Source: Trichopria drosophilae (Eukaryota > Arthropoda > Insecta > Hymenoptera > Diapriidae). Taken from it: a stretch of 64,000 nucleotides of DNA. Numbering within the stretch: position 1 is the first letter of the stretch; every line of letters starts with the position of its first letter. Under the pieces are notes generated by a model. The model saw only the letters and a list, made by a program, of their open reading frames with translations, ran no database searches and was not told the DNA's origin. The DNA lies in contig CM059586.1 in assembly GCA_030407085.1 (NCBI GenBank), positions 86,363,501 to 86,427,500 on the forward strand, written 5' to 3'. Position numbers and translations under genes: made by a program. Shown in pieces: positions 13,155 through 23,819 of the stretch.

Positions 13155-13790
13155 GTTAACGTCAAATGGTCGAATGAATGTTTTGAAACGCTGCACATTT
13201 TCGTCGAAAAGTCGATAAAACGTTTTGATACTTCTTAATTGTGAAAATAACCCAGGCCCATAAACAAAAAACGAAAGTTTGGATCTGGAGATCAGACTAT
13301 ACCTATAATACGTGTTTTATGTTATCGATATTGATTTCAATTATCTAGTGTACTCTGTTATTCGGTCGAAATTGCATATTAAAGAGCTTAACTTGATGGG
13401 ACTGATGGGGCTTCGGATGTAGTTTCAGTGACCTCAAAAGCATAATGGACCTGTGGATGAGCTTCCAAGTGCAAATTATTATATATTATAATATTTTAAC
13501 GTCGAATTATAGGATTTTTATAGTTTTTTTTAGCCTATGCCACTAATCTGATGTGATGGAGTTAAATGGACTTCAAATTCAGCGACCTAAAAAACAGACA
13601 CAGCCTGATCTCTAGATCCAGAATTCATTTTTCTCTGTGGGGCCGTGTATATAATAAGCGGTTTATAAAAGACGTCGAAAATGTTGAATTTTGACGTTAA
13701 CTCGGCGTCATTTTTCGTTTTGAAGCGTGTTTGGAAAGACGTTTTTCCTACAATGCATAGAATCGTTTAGAAGTCGAACAATAACCGATT
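13155..13790 (-). repeat. dispersed GACGTC repeat, copy 2, split by an insertion
   Basis: AACGTCAAATGGTCGAAT through AAAACGTTTTGA (13155-13225) is the reverse complement of 5350-5447. GGTTTATAAAAGACGTC (about 13658) is the reverse complement of the end of the 5188-5252 hairpin. In copy 1 these blocks are about 100 bp apart; here they are about 430 bp apart because the element at 13251-13650 lies between them. Confidence 0.6.
13251..13650. mobile_element. TIR element nested in a dispersed repeat
   Basis: The left end reads GGCCCATAAACAAAAAACG followed by GGATCTGGAGATCAG. The right end, reverse complemented, reads GGCCCCACAGAGAAAAATG followed by GGATCTAGAGATCAG. These imperfect TIRs are about 45 bp long. 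The element interrupts a repeat whose uninterrupted form is at 5188-5470, which fixes its boundaries to within several bases. No coding capacity is present. Confidence 0.65.
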
Positions 13791-13799
13791 AGAACAAAT

Positions 13800-16205
13800 A
13801 AACGATTTCTAAATGTGACTATAAGTTTATATAGTCCATCTTTATTTGCAATGAAAATGTAATTATGTATGTTTTCTGTTGAATTTTGTTTGTAAAATGT
13901 AATTTTATACATCATTTCAAATTAGAAAGCAACGAGAATGTGTGGAAAAGATCACAAATAATCCCAACGGCACGACGGTGAAATCCAGAGGAGGTGTCTG
14001 AAATCCTTATCAGAACTCCCAAGACCAACGACTTTAAGGAAAAAGCCAATCAACAAAAGGACAAACGCAAGAAATTGTAATAAAACAAAACGATACCATG
14101 AAAATCCACCTCGAAACCCGATGTCTGGTGGACGTTAGCCACATCTTCACGAACTTCTGAGGAAAAATCGCAAATCATTATTATTCCTTATCCATCGTGT
14201 TCTACATTAACAGGAGTATACGAAACGTATTATTCCTTAGTTTTATTTCAAATTATTTATAATATAATATAAAAAGAAACGAAATTGCTCGCCTTACAAA
14301 TTGATATTGCCATTGCCTTTGTCTTTGTGGAAAGAGAATTTTAGTGGCGTATGCAGCCCAATAATTCCTCTGTAATATAATTGTAGTCAATTAAATCAAC
14401 TCATTTTTACAAACAAAACGTAGTCACGCAGATGTAGATATGCAATATCGACGGTGTCATGTCACTAGCAAAACTTGATAGAGAAGTCCAAACAATGTGA
14501 CATAAATGTAAACATGCGTATACGCTTTGTTACGTCAATTGTAAACAATGTTATTCAGATATGACTTCCCGGTATATCCATACGTTTGACTTTCTAAATA
14601 TTTACGAATTTATTTTGAATATTTCTTAGCTTTAAAATTATCAGGCAATTCAAAATATTCAGAAAATGAGCTAAACAAATCCTTTTCATTGTAAAACTCT
14701 ATTATACATGCAAATGTTGGCGTAAATTCAGATTTTTCGTTATTGAATTTAAACTTAATTTAAACAAAAGTTCATGCACATTTGCTTTTAATTTCATAAG
14801 AATGAATTGAATTTGGTTTGAAAAATGTTAACTAAAAATTTCAACAAGGGAGAATAGGTATTTGTAGAGTCGTGCGAAATGCCGTCCTCACTTCGCTCGG
14901 GTGTCAAACTCGCACTCATCGGCAAAAACCTACTTTGCTCCCTAGTTGCACAATCTACTATTAAACCTTACTTACGAAAATTTACTTCAAAATTGAATGA
15001 AATACAGTCACAACTTTATTTTATGGTATCCCCTACTGAAGTGTGTTATACATACCTACATTTAAGTAGAGTGGAGATAATAGAAATTCGATTTAATGAT
15101 TAAAAAAACGATTGTAAATTTTGAGAATACACAGGATTAAACGATCAGATCGAATTAGTAGAAAAATGTTCCATACTATACATTCAGTAGTGCGTTATGT
15201 CACGAAGTTCCCATACATAAGTGTGAAATCATATATATCATTTCATACAATCCACGACGTCGGTGCGATAGTTAGAGTTTGTGTATTATCCAATTGCGAA
15301 TCAATAATAATAATTAGCGAATAAACGTAAATCAATGGGAAATTTAGCTTATGTCGAAATGAAGTCTACCCATAATCAGCCTGATAAGCCTATAGGAATT
15401 GCACTTGGGCAATATGTATCAAATGCTATAATTATCTGCAGTTTATAAAAAATGTTGATTCGCAATTGGCTATTATCTTCTACATAGCGATAATTATCAT
15501 CGATTTCGAGAATTGACCTTCATATATAATATAGTGCCCATTCATAAATCAGAAACCATGTAATCATAATGCATCATACATCAACGAGTGATAATGCTTC
15601 AAAATGAGATTTGGATAGATTAATTGTTCACATTTAATCTGAATGATGGATTTTATGTTTTTTATATTTGATCTATTATCGTAAAAGTAAAAACATTTCA
15701 AATGGAAACTTTGCCTCAAGGTGGCGGATATATCTACCAATAAGAGCGATAGTGCTTGAAACTGATTTGCATAAGGTTCTTGCAATTTTTGTTATTCTTG
15801 TAACATGAGCTTAAACCAAAACGAAACAGACACCTTATTCAGACAGAGAATCCACATTACGTTATTTAAATTGTGATCTTACTTAAAGTGACATTTTGGA
15901 CAACCCAATGAAAACCCAATAGTTTTATAAAAGTTTAAATTGAGATTAAACCTGTGAGATAAACCGGTGTATTTCACGTTTGGAGGGCAGGTGAAAAGAT
16001 AATACTGGTTGCAATTGCTAGAGAAACCGTTAGTATAATTTCTTATATAGAATTTTACATATATATTACTACCTTATCGACTGAGGACTTGAGAACTCTT
16101 AAATATACTTCAAATTTCCGTCAATAAAAGTGATCGTCGCTAATGGGACTAGCTATACTTCACTAACTGCTACACGAAAATAAATTTACCAGTCAATGTT
16201 ACAAT
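13800..16205. other. 2.4-kb spacer, no supported gene
   Basis: A GC-richer 200-bp patch (about 13940-14160) contains a 20-codon ATG frame at 14098-14160, but I recognise nothing in it. Near 14870-14940, CACTTCGCTCGGG with flanking CGCAC resembles a repeat end. Other frames are AT-driven. Confidence 0.4.
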
Positions 16206-16207
16206 TG

Positions 16208-16397
16208 CAGACGCTAATTTTAGAACAGGCTTGTAGAATGAGAAAAATTGCCGTTCTTTGTGAACAAAATTATTATAAGTTCTTTCAGAATATTTACTAT
16301 TCAGACTTTAAAACTGACACAACAATCTCGTAATTTTTACCAGAAATAATAGCAATTTTCCCTCATTCTACAAGTCTAATCCAAAATTACCATTTGC
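16208..16397. mobile_element. 190-bp TIR element
   Basis: The left arm contains TAATTTTAGAACAGG, CTTGTAGAATGAG and AAAAATTGC. The right arm, reverse complemented, contains TAATTTTGGATTAGA, CTTGTAGAATGAG and GAAAATTGC. The arms of about 45-50 bp flank a centre of about 90 bp. No target duplication could be fixed. Confidence 0.6.
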
Positions 16398-17470
16398 ATG
16401 CAGGATCCTAAAAGAGAGACAAATATTCTTTGCCAACTAAGTTACAAATACAATTACAAAAGAAGGCACTAAATAAAGTTGAAGATCGTGAAAATTTGAA
16501 TTCAGTCCATGAAGATCATTTATAATCAATGAAATCGAACTAAACTAAATTAAAACTCACTTCCACCTGTTAGAAGAGTATACAAACGAGAACCGAACTA
16601 GATCTTGATCATTATCGATTTTCATTCATCGATAAATCTATCGTCCTCTTGAAAAGGAATCGGAGTGATCAGAAACCTCAAGGAAATTATAAGACCTGTG
16701 CTCGTGTTTGTCGGCTGACCTACAATACTATTCGGTAGCAGTTTTGCAGGTTAAAATCCGAAAAACGCCGTTATTTTTGACGTGCTGATTTTTTATATAT
16801 TCGAATTCGCGAATACCTGCAGAAAATAATTTCCTATTTAGTCGATATGGTCTTGTTTATATAATTTCGAATAATTATAGAGTATTACTTATGACTTGCT
16901 AGCTAATGATCGAAATACCAATTTCACTTATGCTCTTAGATAATATTCACCGATTCGCACTAATTTGTGATATGTCTCTTGCGCTATTATTTAATGAACT
17001 TTCTCTATGGTCTGGTTCCCACCGGAAAAGTCTTTTTATAATCATACTTAAAACTAGCACCAAACTTGGACCGAATCGCGCAACGCTTGAGTGTCGAACC
17101 AAATATTTTGCACTTGTTTACATCCTGTGAGTTCAGTACAACTTGTTGCAGATATAGTTCTTGATCCGCATACTAAACGGTTAACGGTGTAAGGAGCAGC
17201 TGCGCAGAGCACGTCTATAATGTTATATCGTAACTTCGAGAACGAAAATTATTAAATATATTTATAGAAAATGCTAATAATTTTAGATTTATATGAAATT
17301 GATAAAAATTTAGTAAAATTAACTCAGGTATTATTTATTTACTGACATAATAAAATGCGTTTCGATTTTTGAGTGGTAGTATCTTTTTAAGTATCTTATT
17401 ATTGTGTAATATTTTTTAGAATAAGTATAGTTTTGCGTGTATTATGTATATTGCTTATAAATTAGGACTG
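16398..17470. other. spacer, nothing recognised
   Basis: No gene, RNA gene or clear repeat was seen between the TIR element and the tandem-unit array. Confidence 0.4.
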
Positions 17471-17494
17471 GTTTCCCGTGCATTTCGATGTCTG

Positions 17495-17880
17495 GTGCCA
17501 AGAACCGGACATTTCGAAAGTTTAGCGGCGAAGAATCTCGGACATTTCCAAATTTTCGGCGAAAAACCGAGTATTTCAGAATTTTGTTCTTTGTTGAAAA
17601 CGAAGAATCCGACATTTCAGAATTTGCTACGAAGAACCGGACTTTTGACAATCTTGCCGCTGACATTTAAAGATTTTCTATAGCGATTGATTATATTGCA
17701 GCACCGCAAGTTTTGAAATGTCCAGTTCTTCGTCACACACCACGAAATAGACGGTTTTTCGTCCCAAACTTTAAAAAAATCCGGTTTTTCGTCGGAACTG
17801 CCGAAATGTACGATTTTCCATAACAAAGCCGTCTTGCCGAATTTTTCGCCTCAGGTTTGATATGTACTGTTCTTCATTCC
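17495..17880. repeat. head-to-head array of 30-40 bp units
   Basis: In the left half (about 17495-17660), a unit containing GAAGAACCGGACATTTC and GAATTTTGCGGC recurs. GACATTTC-type cores lie at about 17508, 17541, 17571, 17611 and 17640. After a unique centre (about 17660-17705) the units recur in the opposite orientation (GAAATGTCCAGTTCTTCGTC, CGGTTTTTCGTC) to about 17880. This is an inverted repeat whose arms are themselves tandem arrays. The units leave several frames open on both strands, so the 60-79 codon frames here are not taken as genes. Confidence 0.65.
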
Positions 17881-18326
17881 AGCCATTGATTTAACCTTAA
17901 AGTGACAGCCAGCGAAAATGTAATATTTTTAATTATAGAATCGATGCCAACTAAATACTTTATTTCTAGCAAGAAACATTTATTACGTTGAAAAAAAATA
18001 AGTATTACAACCAGAACCAAATTGTTTTAAAAATTGGCTTAAATTTAGTCGTTAAGTCATAATATGCTCTTAAAACCGTTTCGTGTTATCTTGAAACTTA
18101 AAAGAAGACGTTATGTATGTATGGAGGTTCGCTTTTAGTCTAAAAAATCTATATTTAAAATTCTCAATCGGCTTAATTTACGTCCAAATTCTGAACAGTA
18201 TCTCATTTTTATACTACATTTTAGTCTCATGGTTTGCTGGTTTTTACCATTACGTCTTAAAAGTAACTAACTACTGGCCTTAATGCATGGCTTGTACAAA
18301 TTAGTCCATTTCACATATGCTCTTTA
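17881..18326. other. spacer, nothing recognised
   Basis: AT-rich, with no gene or repeat that I can support. Confidence 0.4.
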
Positions 18327-18839
18327 CATTGAGAGAAACGTTTGTGTACAGTTAATCTTAATATAATAGCTCCATAGTAAATGTAACAGAATTTAGATTT
18401 TGATCCTAAGGTAAGGTACTTTATCCTTAAGTTACCGTAATCTGAGAATCGGTTAAATTTATTATGTTAATAGTTAATATAAGACTTTGAAATATTAATG
18501 ATGGAATCATTACGTGACAGTATATTTACGCGCTTACAGTTTCTCTGAAACAGAGATAAACAAACTTAGACACGCGCAGTAATTCGATTTTCTGGAATTT
18601 TTCGATGCATTGTTGACATGCTCAAACGACAGAATTTAATGTAAGATTTATTTACAGTTAACGAATGCTCATTTAATGTTAAAATATACGAATTAATGTA
18701 CAGCGAGATTGCAGAAAAGTGCTGGTACTTTCATATCAAAGTTACCTGTCGTCTATGACTTTACAGTTATAGTTATAACTTTACAAATGATCCTTGAAAG
18801 TAGCTTACATTAACTATTAGTAAATCATTTCTATCCGTG
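18327..18839 (+). mobile_element. 507-bp family TIR element, copy 2
   Basis: It is collinear with 6304-6810 over its whole length. Shared blocks include GAATTTAGATTTTGATC, ATTACGTGACA, TTTACGCGCTTACA and TTGTTGACATGC. The left end CATTGAGAGAAACG is preceded by TA (18325-18326). The right end CACGGATAGAAATG (reverse complement) has lost a clear TA. It is more decayed than copy 1. Confidence 0.7.
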
Positions 18840-19495
18840 CAATATGTTTTAAATACCACAATAAAAACTGTATTAGTTTAGAGTATTTGTGGTTAAGAAC
18901 ATTGAATTTACACAATTTTTCGTTTGAAAACTCGGCTACTAATTGCAATTAGTAAACTAGAAACTTCGACTCTTCGGCCTTGGGCTGACAAATGCGATAC
19001 AATTATGTCGAGCACATTTTACCATCGATGCATTACAACGTACATAAAAAATGATACAACTATAAATGTACAACATATACTATATCATTCTATTTATTTT
19101 GGATTCAAAATGATATATCTTGATCAAATAGAGGAGATACAGGTTATGCCTACGTGATTATTACCACCGGGTATATATTACTAGTTTTAGTTATTTGTTA
19201 ACTATACTGTTGTTACCAAAATAGATGGCAATGTGTGCGGAAGTGAATGGTTTCAACTTGGAGAAGAAAACGAGGGCTGAAAACAGCATTGCACTGAGAT
19301 GATAATTTGCCCAAATCGAGTAAAAGTTACGTTTTTGTTTAAACGTCTAATCCAAGAATCTCTTTTAGACATCATAGAAGTTTGATGTTCGCAAGAACCA
19401 TATTAAAGGGGGACATCTATTCGAAATCTTACAAACAACTAATCAAAGAACTTATTATTACAGGCATCCAATCAAAAGTGTTCATCAAGACGATT
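18840..19495. other. spacer, nothing recognised
   Basis: The 77-codon frame at 18924-19157 has no domain or splice support. No other feature was recognised. Confidence 0.4.
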
Positions 19496-19723
19496 ACACA
19501 AGGCCGGGGAGCAAAGTTCCGAAAATCAAAACCCCGAAAGACTAAAATTTCGATATTGCGCGAGTCCAATGTATTACTTCGACCCAGACCATAGGTCTGG
19601 CGAAGTATTGAATTTGGTCAGTTCCCGCCAAAAAATTACCCTACAGTTTTTCATCAAATTTCGACGTTTCAGGCCCTAAGGAACCCAAAGCAACAATAAA
19701 AAAATTGGTGTCCGTTAGGTTGT

Positions 19724-19767
19724 ACGTCCGTCGGTCCGTCCGTCCGTCCGTCCGTCCGTCCGTTCGT
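19724..19767. repeat. (CCGT)n microsatellite
   Basis: GTCC-GTCC repetitions occupy about 44 bp. They sit in a repeat context with TATACGCGATATCTCGCGAC about 40 bp downstream. Read on the minus strand this gives an artefactual Asp-Gly-Arg-Thr repeat protein, which is not a gene. Confidence 0.8.
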
Positions 19768-19884
19768 GGGCAAAATTTTGTATACGCGATATCTCGCGAC
19801 TGGCAGGACGAATTTAAAAAGTACAAACGGATTTGGGTTTCTCTCGGCCAAACTTAGATCTGATTAGTTTTTGGAGACAATGCA

Positions 19885-20060
19885 TACTAGATTATGGGGA
19901 GGTTTAACAAAAAAACCCTCAAAAAACACGTTTTCCCATTTTTTAACAAAAAATACAAATCGAACAAAAAAATGTTTCAAACAAAAAATATGGAACATCG
20001 AATTCTCTACAAAAAGGTTGTATTCATTTCTTCGTAAAATCAACGATAATGCCGTAAAAG
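19885..20060 (+). repeat. dispersed repeat related to the 27-28 kb inverted repeat
   Basis: TTTCAAACAAAAAATATGG, TTCTCTACAAAAAGG and TTCGTAAAATCAACGATAAT align with the arms at 27545-27630 (TTTCAAACAAAAGATG, TTCTCTACAAAAAGG, TTCGTAAAGTCAAAAATAAC). It is a third, more diverged copy of that block. Confidence 0.6.
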
Positions 20061-20310
20061 GCAAATTAACATGAAATTAACATAAATTATACATACACAT
20101 ATACAATGCATATGTATGTATATTATATACATTACATGAAGTATCCCACATATAAAAAAATTTATTTCCTGCAACCCGACCTGTCAAAAACTCGACTAAA
20201 CCGCGTTTTTTAAGCATCAGTGTGAACAAGACGTGCTCATTTATCAGTGCTTCAGCTGACCTGCGGTCAGGGTCGAAGTTTTGAAAATGCTCATTTTCAT
20301 TTTTAATATA

Positions 20311-20766
20311 GGGTGAATATGCCAATGAATGGACGACTACCAATGAATGGACGATTTTCTACATATTTCTATTTCTTATGAATGTATGATGCACAACATG
20401 CAGCAAAATACATATTTTTATGTTCTTTGAACATTCAAAACAATATTTACAGTACTATTGATCTTTCAGTGTTTATTATTTTGTAAAATCAAAGCAAAGT
20501 TTTAAAGCCATCCAAAACTGGTACTGAAAACGTCCCATTTGATTTAACCCGTCTATTCATTGGGGTTTAGCGAATTTTTTTACAAACGTATGAAGACGAG
20601 GTTAATAATTAAATAAAATCAAAGTTTGAACTACACGGTCATAAAGAGCAGAGTCTAACGATTCTAATGGTGGTATCATAATTAAATTTTCATAAAAGAA
20701 TTCAAAAGTTACAATCGATCAAAGTGTGAAAAATGGTTAACCGTCCATTCATTGGCATATTCAGCC
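20311..20766. mobile_element. 456-bp MITE with TA target duplication
   Basis: The left end GGGTGAATATGCCAATGAAT followed by GGACG matches the right end read as reverse complement (GGCTGAATATGCCAATGAAT, GGACG). The 25-bp TIRs have one mismatch and are flanked by TA at 20309-20310 and 20767-20768. A second GCCAATGAATGGACG-like copy (ACCAATGAATGGACG) follows the left TIR. It lies inside the larger 19496-21092 element. Confidence 0.7.
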
Positions 20767-21204
20767 TATTTAAGGAACAAGATATTGTTACAATATATGT
20801 ATAGAAACTACTCGAATCTAACGCTGCTAGAACTACCCTCTGCCGCCTTCTTTCCTGGCAGTGTTAAAATGGGAATATTCCCGGAAGCATCAGCATTTCG
20901 TCAGGGAACTGCAATACGAATTTAGCCAAAATTGTAGGCACCCGGGTCGAAGGCATCTAGTTTTAATTTGCTTTCTTTTTGCGAAATTTTCAAAGACAAA
21001 TTGAAGAAAATCACGTTGGAGGCATGCTACATCGAAATTTTGGCCTTTCGGTATGTTGATTTTCGGAACTTTGTTCCCCGGCCTTACACAAGTGGGGAGT
21101 TAGTAAAAAACAAATCAAAAGGCGATATACTAGACATCACTCAACAGTAGATGAAAGGCGATATCCAAGTTTAACACATTAAATAAGTCTCCTTAAGAGA
21201 TCAC

Positions 21205-21270
21205 AACACACATACATGTCTTGAGGAGTTCCTGAGGACACCCTGAGACGGGTCTGTGTTGTATGGAAAG
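21205..21270. repeat. degenerate GGACGTCCTC-family fragment
   Basis: CAACACACATACATGTC, TTGAGGAGTTCCTGAGGAC and GTCTGTGTTG resemble the ends of the foldback element at 4813-5012. It is heavily decayed. Confidence 0.4.
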
Positions 21271-21298
21271 ATAGTATCTGGCTTGTGAAAATCAAATA

Positions 21299-21573
21299 AT
21301 GGTTTTTCTTAATTGTATTTTTTATGGTGACCGTATAAACCAAGAATTATTTATAAATATTATGAAAATTGAAAGCAAATGGTCCAGAAATAATATTTGC
21401 TGCTTGTGCAACTGTTTACGATATGAAAACAATTATTGCTACAGCATTGCGGATATTTGGTTTTATCAGAAGGGAAACGTTTGATTTTCACAACCATTAT
21501 GGAATTTTTCTTAATTGTATTTTTTATGGTGACCGTATAAACCAAGAATTATTTATGAATATTATGAAAATTG
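21299..21573 (+). repeat. direct duplication, 74-bp repeat 200 bp apart
   Basis: 21299-21371 and 21499-21573 are nearly identical. Both contain TTTCTTAATTGTATTTTTTA, TGGTGACCGTATAAACCAAG and AATTATTTATRAATATTATG. They are separated by about 127 bp. The near identity suggests a recent tandem duplication or two ends of an insertion. Confidence 0.8.
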
Positions 21574-21599
21574 TATTCATATGTTCAGTAAATGCAAAT

Positions 21600-22345
21600 G
21601 ATTAAAAATAATATCTAAATCCAGAGGAAACATAGCTCTAGTCAAGGAGGAGTTATTAAGACGATAATCAAACTGCATGAAGGCTCTACCCCCGTAAAAA
21701 CTATTTGAATAGCACTTTTTAAAATTGAGTGGTAAATCATTAACAATAGACCAAGTAAATTATTAATGTCTACTTGAAGTTTGACGCATCAAGCGGACTT
21801 TTGATTTGATGAAATAATTTAATACCATCCGCATAAATCAGGCATTTGGCTGATCGTACAGAGTGCGGTAGATCGTTTATAGTTATAGTAAAAAGTGGAA
21901 ACCTTGCTGAACTCACGAGATAACAATCAACGGACTAGATATAGCATCAGACTGAGTACGGTCTATCAACTTCTGACTTCAGCCAATCAAGTTTTAACAT
22001 GTTTTAACATGGGAATTGGCAAAACACTCTTCTGCAATAGACAATTGTGGTTGACCGATTCAAAGACTAAATCGAAATAAATCGAGTCAACTTGATAGTT
22101 ATAAGGTTAAAAGATCTCGCTATAAAGCTTAAGATTTATCACGAATGAGCGTCCGCACATACAACCATTATGTTGCTCTTTGATAATAATACCAAGGAAC
22201 CCCATTTTTTTGTCATCATATTCATATTCAATAGTAAAAAATGACGTAGTAAAATATTTATTCAAATGTTTTACAACATTCAGTACTGAGTGACCCTACT
22301 AGTATACCTCCTCAGGGCGAAAAAATTATTTAACGAATTAAAACA
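21600..22345. other. spacer, nothing recognised
   Basis: No coding exon, RNA gene or inverted repeat was recognised. The 61-codon frame at 21895-22080 has no support. Confidence 0.4.
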
Positions 22346-22594
22346 CAGTAGAGTCCCGGTATATTTACCCACTCGGTTCCTCGCCTTCCCTTCCCATCTC
22401 GTTATATTTACCAACAGAAGGGGAGCATCGTTTCTCCCACTCCCCTCAGTCGCGTTATGTTCATGACGTCACAGCAGGCCCTTCACGAGGCCGGAGTCCT
22501 CAAGGTAGGGGAAAAAGAATTCGGGGACCGAAAACTATAACGAGGCGGAACCGAGCAAATATAGCGAGACGCAATTATACCGATACTCTACCTG
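22346..22594. mobile_element. 249-bp pogo/Tigger-like MITE
   Basis: The left end reads CAGTAGAGTCCCGGTATATT. The right end, reverse complemented, reads CAGGTAGAGTATCGGTATAA. The inner sequence repeats CTCGGTTCC and CTCGTTATA-type motifs in both arms. CAGTAGA ends with TATAACGAG-like inner repeats are typical of pogo/Tigger terminal repeats (family knowledge). TA follows the right end (22595-22596) but is not clear on the left. Confidence 0.55.
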
Positions 22595-22596
22595 TA

Positions 22597-23740
22597 TTTC
22601 AAAAAATACCCGTATCTGGTACCAAATTAATTTTTTACCCGATATTTCTCATTTTTAGAGATACGACAATGCTGGTACCCATAATAAAATTAAAAAGAAT
22701 ACATTTGGGCTATACGAGGAGAATATCATAAAACTGTACATAGGAGGATACCATAAACTTTTGTTTTATGAAATCATTTCTGAAACACCTGTCAGGTTTC
22801 ACTCCATCAGCTGAGAACAATGACATACGATAATGTGAACACAGGTTGCAGTCGATTAGTTCTTACAACTCGCCGATTCGACAATAAACACGTTGCCGAT
22901 TGGTCTTTCATTCTGAACGCATTGTATGCTGATTTTGCAAGAAAGTAAAGATAGGGATCAAGTGACCTCGTAAGAGAAATTAGGTGGTTCCCAGAAAGTA
23001 ATTTTGGATTTCTATTTATCTCCGCATGAAAGTAACATTCTCGGTGCACTTTTTGCAGAATATTTTTGGACCTTTTATTTCCTGCGTGTTTCCCAATCGC
23101 TAAATCTCATGGTCAGCATTTTAGTACATATCTCGCATTTCGCCTTTCATGTGATGATTTATTATTCTTGTAGCTATTTTCTTTTATTTTTGTCGCAAAA
23201 TTTTATAACAAAAAATTCAATTTCAATTACTTTTTTATGTGTAATTTATTACATTAAATTGTGAAAATTAATTACAAACCGTTATGTATATATCTTTTTA
23301 AATGGATATAAAAATTAATAACGAACGAAATGTTTACTATTAAAGAGTTAAAAGCTGTTACTAATCACCCTAGAAGGGACTGGATCGTTTAAAAACAATT
23401 TTATTAGGGTATAAACGTATGATATTTACCTGTGATAAAAAATGGTTACGTATAATTCTATTTAAATGGTCATTGGAAAAGTATACCATTTTTAAACGTA
23501 AAATACACCTTTATTAAACACTTTTTAAATTCATGTTTAAAAAACGTGTATATTAACGTCAAGAAGTTCGTACGTAACATGTTTACGTAAAACGCATTTA
23601 AAGTAAAAAGTAAAAAATTAAATACATTTATATATAGCTTAATTTATTTACAAATTGATTGGATATTGTATTATTTATGATTTAACCAGATTTATAAATA
23701 ACTTTTATCTAGTTTTAAATCTCAAAAATAACTGTAAAAA
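22597..23740. other. AT-rich spacer, no gene seen
   Basis: Short frames at 22807-23049 and 23004-23264 overlap on opposite strands and have no support. The stretch 23380-23640 is repetitive-looking (TTTAAACGTAAAA and similar) but I could not assign it. Confidence 0.4.
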
Positions 23741-23742
23741 AA

Positions 23743-23818
23743 GTCCAGTGGAAGAATCGAACGCGGGTATCTCGCTTGAACTGCGCTAACGTTCTAACCT
23801 CTACAGTATGCTCGCAGA
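23743..23818 (-). repeat. tRNA-like SINE head or tRNA relic
   Basis: On the minus strand, GCGTTCGATTC (23754-23764) fits the Pol III B box. GTAGAGGTTAGAACG upstream resembles a degenerate A region, followed by a TTTTTTT run 3' of the box. The stems do not form a full cloverleaf, so it is a tRNA-derived relic rather than a functional tRNA. Confidence 0.45.
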
Positions 23819-23819
23819 T

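Larger units (their letters stand above)
19496..21092. mobile_element. composite 1.6-kb element with about 63-bp TIRs
   Basis: 19496-19558 reads GGCCGGGGAGCAAAGTTCC, GAAAATCAA, CCGAAAG and AAAATTTCGAT. 21026-21092 is its imperfect reverse complement (ATCGAAATTTTGG ... GGAACTTTGTTCCCCGGCC). Between them lie a (CCGT)n tract, a block shared with the 27-28 kb inverted repeat (19885-20060) and a nested TA-flanked element (20311-20766). There is no transposase, so this is either a large non-autonomous element or two inverted copies of one end. Confidence 0.55.

Noticed and set aside
17442..17826. Four overlapping 60-79 codon frames on both strands
   Set aside because: They are produced by the 30-40 bp tandem units; no frame is preferred.
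19641..19851. Asp-Gly-Arg-Thr repeat proteins on the minus strand
   Set aside because: These are translation of a (CCGT)n microsatellite and appear in two frames at once.
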